From: an uncultured Pseudorhodoferax sp.
GTDB lineage: Bacteria; Pseudomonadota; Gammaproteobacteria; Burkholderiales; Burkholderiaceae
Assembly (NCBI GenBank): GCA_913776795.1
Contig: CAJYRH010000552.1
Span: 1 to 6,135 of the forward strand
Length of the DNA: 6,135 nt
Direction: 5' to 3'
Both the position numbers and the translations under genes were made by a program. The notes beneath the pieces are model-generated. The model was given only the letters and a program-made list of their open reading frames with translations, did no database searches and was not told the DNA's origin. Shown here in pieces: positions 1-6,135 of the stretch; within the stretch, counting starts at the first letter, position 1, and each line of letters starts with the position of its first letter.

Positions 1-3000
1 GTTCCAGAGCAGCAGCGTGTCCAGCAGCTCGCGCGTGGGGTTGCGGCCGCCACCGCCGCCGGCCGGCACCGCCTTGCGGCCGGAGTGGCGCCGGCCGATG
101 ATTTCCATCTGCGCGGTGGCGGTCTGCACGCCCCAGGCGCGGCGCTGCAGCATGGCGTCCAGCAGGTCCCAGCTGTCGTTGGGGGCCAGCTCCAGCAGAG
201 CCTGGTCGACGGCGGCCAGTGCCACCTCGGCGCCTGCGGCGGGCTTGCCGTCGGGCAGCCTGGCGCTGATGCGCACCTGCACGCGCTCGCGCACCTGGTA
301 GCTCGCGCGGTCGGGCTGCACCTGCACATCGATGCGGTGCGCGCGCGTGCCGACCCTGAGCTCGGCCACGCCCAGGCGGAAGGCGGGTTTGGACAGATCC
401 ACCATGGCGCTCGGCGCCACCACCTCGCCGCGGCTGTTCCAGAACGCGCTCCACCAGCTGCGCGGCGCCTTGTAGCCCCAGGTGAAGAACGAGTACCAGG
501 GCACCTCGCGCAGCCGGCCCCGCAGCACCAGCGCGCTGACGTAGACGTTGGGCCCCCAGCCTTCCTGCACCTTCAGGCGCAGCGTCGGGTCTCGCCCACT
601 CAGTTCGACGACCTCGTGCCACAGCACGCCCTCGCGCTCCACCGTGACCAGGGCCGTGGCCTGGCGGAACGGCATGCGCACCTGCAGCACGGCGGTGTCG
701 CCCGGGTTCACGGCGCGCTGTTCGGGCAAGAGGTCGATGCGGTCGTGGTTCTCGCCGCCGAACCAGAGTTCGCCCTGGCGCGTGACCCACACGGAGCTGG
801 CCGCCTGCACGCTGCGGCCGGCCTCGTCCCTGGCCGTCACCACCAGTTCGACCTCGCCGCCCTGGCCCAGCTGGGCCTCGCACAGCAGCAGGCCGCGCGC
901 GTCGCTCTTGCCGCTGCAGACGCTGCCCAGGTCCTTGGTCTCGCGTTGGGTGTCGTAGGTGTAGAAGCCGCCCACCATGCGCTTGCGGCTGGTGGTCGCC
1001 ACATGGGCCTGGGCGCGCACGTCCAGCGCCACGCCGGCCTTGGGCTTGCCCGCCAGGTCCAGCGCCAGCGCCTGCAGCTGCACCTTGCCGCGCGCAGAAA
1101 CCCAGCCTTCGGTCTTGAGGCCCGCCACCACGCCGGCCGGCCAGACCGTGTGCGTGCCGCGCAGGGTCTGGATCTCGCCGTTCGGGTCGGCGTAGCGGGC
1201 TTCCAGCAGCAGCTCCTGCGCGCGTGGCGCGGCCGGGATCTCGGGCAGCGCCACACGGCCCGCGCCCTGGGCGTCCAGCGTCACGGGCAGCTTGTTGGCG
1301 ATCACGCGCGGGCCGTTGGCGGCCTCGGATTCCTCTTCGCCTTCGTCGGAGTTGCCTTGGCGCCGGTCGCGCGGCGGCGCGAAGCTGAACGCGTCGTAGC
1401 CGTCGAACTGCAGCCAGCGCTCGCGCAGCAGCGCAGAGACTTCCACGGGCAGCCTGGCCGCGCCGCCACCGGCCACGTAGTTGACCTGCACGTTGGCCGC
1501 CAGCGCGCCGGGCTGCACCAGCGGCCCGCTGGTGGCGGGCGTGACGCGGCCCTCCATGACGGGCAGGCGGAACTCCTCCACGCGGAAACGGCCCGACACC
1601 AGGCTGCGCTCGGCCTCCTGCTCCGTGCCGACCAGCTCGATCTGGTACTCGCCGAGTTTGGCCGCGGGCGGCAGCTTGAAGCTGCTCTGCGCGCTGCGCC
1701 CGCCCGTCGTGGTGTCGCGCCAGGCCAGCGGCTGCTCGAACTGCTGGCCACTGCCCACGTGGGTGATGCGCAGGGTGGCCGGGCGCCAGGCGGCCGGCGC
1801 CAGGCCGGCGCTGGTCTCGGTGCGCAGCAGGTGCTTCATGCCCACGGTCTCGCCGGCGCGCAGCAGCGTGCGGTCCAGGATGGTGTGGGCGCGCAGGTCG
1901 GGCGCCACCTCCTGGCTGGTCGGCAGGTCAAAGCGCCAGGGCTCGATGCCGCGGTTCCAGTCGCTGAAGGTGAAGGCCAGGTCCTCCACGCCGTCGGCGC
2001 CGTGCGCGCGGGCCGTGACGAACCAGGTGGCGGCCGCTTCGTCCTGCGCGCAGGAGGGCGGCTCGGGCGACAGGCCCTTCAGTTGCACCACGCCCTGGGC
2101 ATCGGTCTGGCCGTTGGCCACCTCGCGGCCGCGGCAGTCGCTGACGGCCACGCGCGCCCCGGCCACGGGCTTGCCGCTGTCCAGCGCCGTGACCCAGGCC
2201 AGCGCGTTCTCGCGGCCGAGCTTGAAGTGCACGCCCAGGTTGGTGACCAGCGCGGCGGTGCGCACGACCATGGTCCGCTCGGGGCCGTAGCGCTCGTCGA
2301 GCAGGGCGGCGCCGAGCTGGCGGGAGGCGATCTCGACCACGTGAAAGCCCGGCGCCATCGGGATGCCGACCACCTCGAAGGGCCGCGGGTCGTTGCCGTC
2401 CGCTTCCGGCAGCTTGAGCTGCTGCACGCCGTTCTGCCCGGCCAGCAGCGACAGCATGCGCGACTGCACCCATCCCTTCTGGTCGGGGTCGACCACGCGC
2501 GGCAGCGGCTGCCTGAGGTCGCGTGCAGCCTGCTTGCGTTCGACCTGGAAGCGGTCGTAGCGCTGCACCTTGCGCCACCAGGCCAGGATCTCGGCATCGC
2601 TCTGTGGACGCAGCGTGGCGACCTGGCCGTCGGCGATGCGCAGCGCGCCCACGCCGGGCGCGGCCTCGATGCGGCGCACGGTCACGGGCAGCAGCGGCGG
2701 GCCGTCGGGCTCGGCCAGGCGCTCGACGATGCCGAAGGGCGCGGAGGCGAACTTGGCCAGCGGCGGCATGGCGCCCGTGCGCACGGCCAGCGGGAAGCTG
2801 TCGGCGTTCTCCAGCGGCCGGTCGGAGGCGTCGCGCAGCCTGGCGGGCAGCGTGAGTTGGTAGTCGGTGCTTTCGGTGAACGGCGGGTCGAAGCGCAGGC
2901 CGTCGACCAGCGCGTCGGTGCTGTCGTCGATCTGCGGCGCGATATTGCGGCCACCGCCCTGCAACCGGATGGCCGCGGCCTGCGCGCGCGGCAGCGGTGC

Positions 3001-3807
3001 GCTGAACTGCAGGCGCAGCGGCCGGATCGGCAGGCAGTCGGCCTGGGCGTTCTCGCGCTCGCAGCTGAAGCTGGCCGTGAAGGGCGCGCGCACCGTGAAG
3101 TCGAAGCGCCGCTCGCTGCGGGTGGCGACGCCGCTGGGTGTCGCCACGCCGGCGCCGTAGACGATCTGCAGGTCGGCCGAGGGCGGCAGGCGCCGGTTGC
3201 AGGCCAGAGTCTGCACGGCCAGCGGCGCCTTGGCGGCCTCCTGCTCCAGACGGCGCGCCTTGAGCAGCGCTGCGCGCTCGGCACCCTCGACCAGGCGCAC
3301 GGGGACCCGTTCGCCGATGCCCTCGACCGCGCACCAGACATTGGCGCGCACGCTGTCGAGCGTGGCCGGGCCATTGAGCCGGAGCACGAAGAACTGCTGC
3401 TCGTCGACCTGGCCGCCGTAGGGCCAGGTGCTGCGCACGACAGGGCCACCGGTCTGGAACGTGAAGCGCGTGCGGCCCGTGAGTTCCAGGCCGGTGTTGG
3501 CCGCCACCTCGCAGCGCTGGCCCGGCGGCAGGTCGTTCTCGAACTGCCAGACCCATTCGCGTGCGTTGTTCCAGCGGCCCGTGCCGCGGCCGGCAGCCTC
3601 GTCGGTGCAGCGCACGGTGGCCGGCGCGGCGGCACGTGCATCGCCGAAGCGCGTGGCGTCCTGGTCGAAGCGCACGACGACCTGGCGCGCCTGAGCCACT
3701 TCGCCCTGGGGCGTGACGGCGGTGATCTGCAGGGCCTGGGCGGCGGGCGCCGCGAGGGCGGAAGCGAGGAGCAGGGGGAGCAGGGGGAGCAGGGGTCTGA
3801 GCGGCAC
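1..3807 (-). CDS. Bacterial alpha-2-macroglobulin family protein, exported (C-terminus beyond window)
   Basis: Predicted periplasmic protease-trap protein related to eukaryotic alpha-2-macroglobulin. The visible part is 1269 residues; family members of this large type run to roughly 1,900-2,000, so about a third is missing. The GTG start at 3807 has AAGAAGGA 8 nt upstream. Residues 1-25 form a Sec signal peptide (Arg4, Leu/Pro-rich core, AQA cleavage site) with no lipobox Cys, so the protein should be soluble rather than a lipoprotein. A macroglobulin MG2-type domain lies near 636-726 (DRTLLRAGET at 645). A bait-region-type domain (A2M_BRD) lies around 1010-1095 (VNPGDTAVLQVRMPF from 1033). 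A conserved AVDQALLEL follows, then a basic/Gly-rich segment (1239-1255) before RELLDTLLLW, the family's entry to the A2M domain. C964 and C976 could form a disulfide. The thioester motif, if present, lies outside the window. In other proteobacteria such genes often precede pbpC, which cannot be tested here. Family is secure; protease specificity is unknown. Confidence 0.95.
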   Translation of the reverse strand, partial: MPLRPLLPLLPLLLASALAAPAAQALQITAVTPQGEVAQARQVVVRFDQDATRFGDARAAAPATVRCTDEAAGRGTGRWNNAREWVWQFENDLPPGQRCEVAANTGLELTGRTRFTFQTGGPVVRSTWPYGGQVDEQQFFVLRLNGPATLDSVRANVWCAVEGIGERVPVRLVEGAERAALLKARRLEQEAAKAPLAVQTLACNRRLPPSADLQIVYGAGVATPSGVATRSERRFDFTVRAPFTASFSCERENAQADCLPIRPLRLQFSAPLPRAQAAAIRLQGGGRNIAPQIDDSTDALVDGLRFDPPFTESTDYQLTLPARLRDASDRPLENADSFPLAVRTGAMPPLAKFASAPFGIVERLAEPDGPPLLPVTVRRIEAAPGVGALRIADGQVATLRPQSDAEILAWWRKVQRYDRFQVERKQAARDLRQPLPRVVDPDQKGWVQSRMLSLLAGQNGVQQLKLPEADGNDPRPFEVVGIPMAPGFHVVEIASRQLGAALLDERYGPERTMVVRTAALVTNLGVHFKLGRENALAWVTALDSGKPVAGARVAVSDCRGREVANGQTDAQGVVQLKGLSPEPPSCAQDEAAATWFVTARAHGADGVEDLAFTFSDWNRGIEPWRFDLPTSQEVAPDLRAHTILDRTLLRAGETVGMKHLLRTETSAGLAPAAWRPATLRITHVGSGQQFEQPLAWRDTTTGGRSAQSSFKLPPAAKLGEYQIELVGTEQEAERSLVSGRFRVEEFRLPVMEGRVTPATSGPLVQPGALAANVQVNYVAGGGAARLPVEVSALLRERWLQFDGYDAFSFAPPRDRRQGNSDEGEEESEAANGPRVIANKLPVTLDAQGAGRVALPEIPAAPRAQELLLEARYADPNGEIQTLRGTHTVWPAGVVAGLKTEGWVSARGKVQLQALALDLAGKPKAGVALDVRAQAHVATTSRKRMVGGFYTYDTQRETKDLGSVCSGKSDARGLLLCEAQLGQGGEVELVVTARDEAGRSVQAASSVWVTRQGELWFGGENHDRIDLLPEQRAVNPGDTAVLQVRMPFRQATALVTVEREGVLWHEVVELSGRDPTLRLKVQEGWGPNVYVSALVLRGRLREVPWYSFFTWGYKAPRSWWSAFWNSRGEVVAPSAMVDLSKPAFRLGVAELRVGTRAHRIDVQVQPDRASYQVRERVQVRISARLPDGKPAAGAEVALAAVDQALLELAPNDSWDLLDAMLQRRAWGVQTATAQMEIIGRRHSGRKAVPAGGGGGRNPTRELLDTLLLWN
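3771..3797. repeat. 9-bp tandem repeat in signal-peptide coding sequence
   Basis: Unit GCAGGGGGA on the plus strand occurs twice exactly (3771-3779, 3780-3788), then as a third copy whose last two bases differ (3789-3797). On the coding strand it encodes repeated Leu-Leu-Pro in the hydrophobic core of the macroglobulin signal peptide. The unit is a multiple of three, so loss or gain of a copy would shift core length by three residues without breaking the frame. Confidence 0.85.
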
Positions 3808-3815
3808 GCTGGCGG

Positions 3816-3823
3816 TCCTTCTT
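3816..3823 (-). promoter_or_regulatory. Ribosome binding site of the macroglobulin gene, within a hairpin loop
   Basis: On the minus strand AAGAAGGA lies 8 nt before the GTG at 3807, which supports that start over any other. The site sits in the 12-nt loop of a possible 5-bp GC-only stem (GGCGG at 3832-3828 pairing with CCGCC at 3815-3811), and the upstream gene's TGA stop (3844-3842) is only 10 nt before the stem. The ribosome finishing the J protein could therefore open the stem; this coupling is inferred. Confidence 0.7.
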
Positions 3824-3841
3824 GTGGCCGCCGAGGTTAGC

Positions 3842-4906
3842 TCAGCCGCCAGGCCGCTTGCGCTGGTGCGATTGCAACGCACGCTGCCATGCGGCCAGCC
3901 GCGGCTCGGCGGCGGCCCCGCTGGCGATCAACTGATCGAGCAGGATCTCCTGGTCGGCGCTGAGCGGGTCGGGGAACACCGGCTCGACCTCCACCACCTG
4001 CGTGCCGCGTGGCCCGCGGTGGCGCACCGGAAAGCCCAGGCCCGGCAACTCGTAGCGCCGGCGGTCGCGCTGCAGCGCGAGCGGCTGCACGCCGTCCAGC
4101 GTGGGCACGGGCACGCTGCGGTTGGCCATCCAGCCGAAACCGTCGACCGGCAGGCGGCACAGCAGGCTGCCGTCGTCCTGCAACGTGAACAGCGGATGCG
4201 GCGCCAGGCCGACCTGCACTTCCAGATCGGCCGGTGCACGGCGCGACGCCACATGCAGCAGGTCGCCGTTGCGCACGCCGGGCGGGATGCGCACCTGCAC
4301 CTCGTAGTCCTGGGCGGGGAGCTTGCCGCTGCCGGTGCAATGGCGGCAGCCCTCGCGCGCGGCGCCAGTGCCGGCGCAGTCCTCGCATTGCTCGGGCTGG
4401 CCGGGCCAGCCGAACCAGGCGGAGGGCCGCACGAAGGTGCCGCTGCCCCGGCAGCGCCGGCACGCGTTGCCGGTCAGGCGGTGGCCCAGGCCTTCGCAGT
4501 CGTGGCAGACCGGCATGAACTTGCCGCGCAATGCCTTGATGCATCCAGCTGCGGCCTCCTGCAGCGTCAGCTTGAGCTTGCGGCGGATCGGTGCATGGGC
4601 GGGCCGTGCGTCGTGCGCAGGGGCAGCGGCCGGAGGTCCGGAGGGCGGTGCCGCGGCAGGCGGCGCAGCCGGAGGTGGCGGTGGTGGCGGTGGCTCAGGG
4701 GGGCCGGACGCGTCCGCCTGGCCCTGACGGGTGCGCTGGAGCGAGGCGAAAGCCTGGTTGATGCGCTGCATCCGCGCGACTGCGTGGGCACTGGCATTGC
4801 GGTCCGGATGCCAGCGCGAGGCCAGGCGGCGCCAGGCGGCCTTGATCTCTGCCTCGCTGGCGTCGTTGGGCAGGCCCAGTTCGGCAAAGGCTTGGTCGTT
4901 GCCCAC
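3842..4906 (-). CDS. DnaJ-like co-chaperone: J domain, proline-rich linker, four-motif zinc finger, C-terminal substrate domain
   Basis: Predicted cytoplasmic J protein of 354 residues that would stimulate DnaK ATPase and deliver clients. The GTG start at 4906 has GAGGA 7 nt upstream; the open frame continues farther upstream but would run antisense into the desaturase. The J domain spans about 4-58 with HPD at 33-35. A Pro/Ala-rich linker (69-106) replaces the Gly/Phe region of true DnaJ. Four CxxCxGxG motifs start at C134, C149, C174 and C187, enough for two zinc sites, with a Trp-containing insert (SAWFGWPGQP, from 162) between motifs two and three. The C-terminal part shows typical DnaJ landmarks: IPPGVRNGD at 207, VPTLDG, and LPGLGFPVR before a helix rich in Leu/Asp. 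It is shorter than E. coli DnaJ (376) and its linker differs, so it is likely an accessory J protein rather than housekeeping DnaJ. It lies 34 bp upstream of the macroglobulin gene on the same strand. Confidence 0.93.
   Translation of the reverse strand: MGNDQAFAELGLPNDASEAEIKAAWRRLASRWHPDRNASAHAVARMQRINQAFASLQRTRQGQADASGPPEPPPPPPPPAAPPAAAPPSGPPAAAPAHDARPAHAPIRRKLKLTLQEAAAGCIKALRGKFMPVCHDCEGLGHRLTGNACRRCRGSGTFVRPSAWFGWPGQPEQCEDCAGTGAAREGCRHCTGSGKLPAQDYEVQVRIPPGVRNGDLLHVASRRAPADLEVQVGLAPHPLFTLQDDGSLLCRLPVDGFGWMANRSVPVPTLDGVQPLALQRDRRRYELPGLGFPVRHRGPRGTQVVEVEPVFPDPLSADQEILLDQLIASGAAAEPRLAAWQRALQSHQRKRPGG
4619..4702. repeat. Low-complexity Pro/Ala-coding tract in the J protein gene
   Basis: G-rich, GGT/GGC-repetitive plus-strand sequence that on the coding strand encodes residues 69-96 of the J protein, including a run of eight prolines (72-79) followed by Pro/Ala blocks. 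It forms the flexible linker between J domain and zinc finger and, as simple sequence, is likely to vary in length between relatives. Confidence 0.85.
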
Positions 4907-4913
4907 GTGCGTT

Positions 4914-4918
4914 TCCTC
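4914..4918 (-). promoter_or_regulatory. Ribosome binding site of the J protein gene
   Basis: GAGGA on the minus strand, 7 nt before the GTG at 4906. It decides the start, because the open frame extends far upstream with no stop and other start codons would add a non-homologous, Arg/Ala-rich leader. The J domain begins immediately after this GTG, as expected. Confidence 0.75.
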
Positions 4919-4980
4919 TTCGGCCGCGATGGTAGCCGATTTTGCTGCGCTGCAGCATTCGGCAAGACGGCCGGCTTTTC

Positions 4981-5000
4981 CGGCGCTTATCGGCGCTTCG
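4981..5000. repeat. Imperfect 10-bp tandem repeat in the intergenic region
   Basis: CGGCGCTTAT is followed directly by CGGCGCTTCG; the first eight bases are identical. It lies about 60 bp before the desaturase start and overlaps the right arm of the GCCGG-CTTTT-CCGGC inverted repeat. It could be an operator with two helical-turn-spaced half-sites or chance; nothing else in the sequence decides this. Confidence 0.5.
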
Positions 5001-5050
5001 CAGGAGCACGGCAGCGGTTCAATCGGAGGCTTCGTGTCACAACAGGTTAC

Positions 5051-5056
5051 AGGGAG
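5051..5056 (+). promoter_or_regulatory. Ribosome binding site of the desaturase gene
   Basis: AGGGAG lies 5 nt before the ATG at 5062, a close match to the anti-Shine-Dalgarno complement with acceptable spacing. It supports the chosen start. Confidence 0.75.
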
Positions 5057-5061
5057 TTCCG

Positions 5062-6135
5062 ATGCGATCCACCGCCACGCCGCTGTCGGCCACGCCACCC
5101 GCCATCTCGCGGGGCAGGCTGATCCGCGAGCTGTCCGTCTTTGCCACACCGCGCAACAGGAGCGGCGCCCTGCTGCTGCTGCGCGACGGTGCGCTGTACT
5201 GGGGCCTGTGGACGGCCGTGCTGTTCGCGCCGGCCTTGGGCTGGAAGATCCTGGCCGCCGTGCTGCTGGGCATCCGGCTGACGTCCATGTACACGCTGGC
5301 GCACGATGCCTCGCACCGCACCCTGTTCGCCAGCCGGCGCTGGAACTGGATCGCGGCGCTGGCCCTGGGCGTGCCTTCGGTGCAGAACTACCGCATGTGG
5401 ACGCACGACCACAACCATGTGCACCACCCGCGCACCAACGGCGACCATTTCGACTTCTACCGCCCGTTTTCCAAGGCCGAGTACGACGCGCTGGGCCCGC
5501 TGCAGCAGCTGGCTGAACGCCTGTGCCGCGCGCCCAACGTGTTCGGCCTGTTCGTCTACTGGCTGGTGCGCTGGATCCCCACACGCGTGTGGCCCAACCC
5601 GCGCACCCCGGTGGAGCAGCGCGGCGTGTCCATGGCCTATGCCGTGCCGCTGGTGCTGTTCCATGGCGGCATGGTGGCTTTCCTGGCGCTGGTGGCGCCG
5701 CGCATCGCGCCGATCGAGGCCGGCACGGCCGTGCTGCTGGGCTGGTTCGGCCCGCTGATGCTGCACTTCTGGATCAGCAGCGCCACGCTGTACCTCATGC
5801 ACACGCATCCCAACATTCCCTGGTTCAAGGGCGAGATCGCGCGCTCGGGCGACTACGCGCCCGAGCTGTGTTCCACCGTGCTGACCACGCCCGACTGGTT
5901 CAGCAAGATGGTCAACAACGTCTACTGCCATGCCGCCCACCATGCGCACCACGGCATCCCGAGCTACATGCTGCTGCCGGCGCAAAAGCGCATGAACGCG
6001 CTGCTGGGCAACCGGCTGGTGGTCGAGCCGCTGTCGCTGTTCTCGATGCTGCGCACGCTGCGCACCTGCAAGCTCTACGACTTCGAGCGCCACCAGTGGC
6101 TGGACTTCGACGGCCTGCCGACGGCCGCGCCGATC
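5062..6135 (+). CDS. Membrane fatty acid desaturase (3' end beyond window)
   Basis: Predicted inner-membrane di-iron desaturase that introduces a double bond into acyl chains using O2 and electrons from a partner redox protein. The ATG at 5062 has AGGGAG 5 nt upstream. The visible part is 358 residues with no stop; family length is about 350-380, so little is missing. The histidine clusters of the family are all present: HDASH (81-85), a second cluster HDHNHVHH (115-122, followed by PRTN), and a third, HAAHHAHH (290-297) in the context NVYCHAAHHAHHGIPSYML, which resembles the NVxxHxxHHxxxxIPxY pattern of acyl-lipid desaturases. An additional pair, HTH (247-249), follows the last hydrophobic stretch. 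Hydrophobic segments lie near 36-72, 94-108, 161-173, 191-213 and 221-246. Substrate and bond position cannot be read from sequence; related hydroxylases or ketolases in the superfamily are less likely given the acyl-desaturase-like third box. It is transcribed away from the J protein gene. Confidence 0.94.
   Translation, partial: MRSTATPLSATPPAISRGRLIRELSVFATPRNRSGALLLLRDGALYWGLWTAVLFAPALGWKILAAVLLGIRLTSMYTLAHDASHRTLFASRRWNWIAALALGVPSVQNYRMWTHDHNHVHHPRTNGDHFDFYRPFSKAEYDALGPLQQLAERLCRAPNVFGLFVYWLVRWIPTRVWPNPRTPVEQRGVSMAYAVPLVLFHGGMVAFLALVAPRIAPIEAGTAVLLGWFGPLMLHFWISSATLYLMHTHPNIPWFKGEIARSGDYAPELCSTVLTTPDWFSKMVNNVYCHAAHHAHHGIPSYMLLPAQKRMNALLGNRLVVEPLSLFSMLRTLRTCKLYDFERHQWLDFDGLPTAAPI

Larger units (their letters stand above)
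4907..5061. other. Divergent intergenic region between J protein and desaturase genes
   Basis: This 155-bp stretch separates two genes transcribed away from each other, so both promoters are expected here. I see no convincing -35/-10 pair on either strand. It carries three small structures: a 6-bp inverted repeat TGCTGC-GCT-GCAGCA (4943-4957), a 5-bp GC-rich inverted repeat GCCGG-CTTTT-CCGGC (4970-4984), and a 10-bp imperfect tandem repeat CGGCGCTTAT/CGGCGCTTCG (4981-5000). It is somewhat richer in A/T than the coding regions beside it. Confidence 0.7.

Noticed and set aside
1928..3556. A 542-codon minus-strand open frame within the macroglobulin gene in another frame
   Set aside because: Low-complexity Arg/Ala/Gly composition, no motif, no supporting start context, and completely inside the true coding frame.
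85..3840. A 1251-codon uninterrupted plus-strand open frame opposite the macroglobulin gene
   Set aside because: Its translation is rich in Arg, Ala, Gly, His and Gln with no recognisable domain, while the minus-strand frame has a signal peptide and family motifs. Long stop-free antisense frames are expected in very GC-rich genes.
4939..4965. Possible minus-strand promoter for the J protein gene (TTGCCG at 4965-4960 and CAAAAT at 4944-4939)
   Set aside because: Each hexamer matches consensus at only four of six positions and the spacer is 15 bp, too short to call.
4970..4984. GCCGG-CTTTT-CCGGC as an intrinsic terminator
   Set aside because: The stem is only 5 bp, no T-run follows on either strand, and no gene ends toward it; both neighbours start here.
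3713..5122. A 469-codon plus-strand open frame across the J protein gene
   Set aside because: It spans a gene junction and an intergenic region, is Arg/Ala/Gly-rich with no domain, and lies opposite clear HPD and CxxCxGxG motifs.
4907..5584. Upstream extension of the J protein reading frame to 5584
   Set aside because: The extension runs antisense through the desaturase start, has no J-protein homology, and the GTG at 4906 has its own Shine-Dalgarno directly before the J domain.
5047..6093. A 348-codon minus-strand open frame opposite the desaturase
   Set aside because: It is His/Gln/Arg-rich with no domain, and the plus strand holds clear desaturase histidine boxes. It is a codon-usage shadow.

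Overview
The window is very GC-rich and densely coded. Its gene content and codon use suggest a betaproteobacterium of the Burkholderiales, plausibly a Comamonadaceae member (Acidovorax/Delftia-like). That placement is an inference from style and protein similarity by eye, not from a marker gene.

The layout is three protein genes around one divergent intergenic region. Reading leftward from the centre on the minus strand, a J-domain/zinc-finger DnaJ-like protein (4906 to 3842, complete) is followed after 34 bp by a large exported bacterial alpha-2-macroglobulin family protein (3807 to beyond position 1; 1269 residues visible, C-terminal part missing). The short gap, shared strand and lack of a terminator suggest one transcript. 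Reading rightward on the plus strand, a membrane fatty acid desaturase (5062 to beyond 6135; 358 residues visible) is probably nearly complete. The 155 bp between the divergent genes should hold the promoters for both directions, but no convincing sigma-70 promoter is visible.

The alpha-2-macroglobulin protein should act in the periplasm as a broad protease trap. The J protein should act in the cytoplasm as a DnaK co-chaperone, so the pairing is not explained by any obvious shared pathway. The desaturase acts in the inner membrane on acyl chains and appears unrelated to the other two. No RNA gene, mobile element, CRISPR array or new system is evident. The points worth a second look are the J protein/alpha-2-macroglobulin pairing, the J protein's proline-rich linker in place of a Gly/Phe region, an in-frame 9-bp repeat in the signal-peptide coding region, a ribosome-binding site placed in a hairpin loop, and two short linker segments in the macroglobulin.
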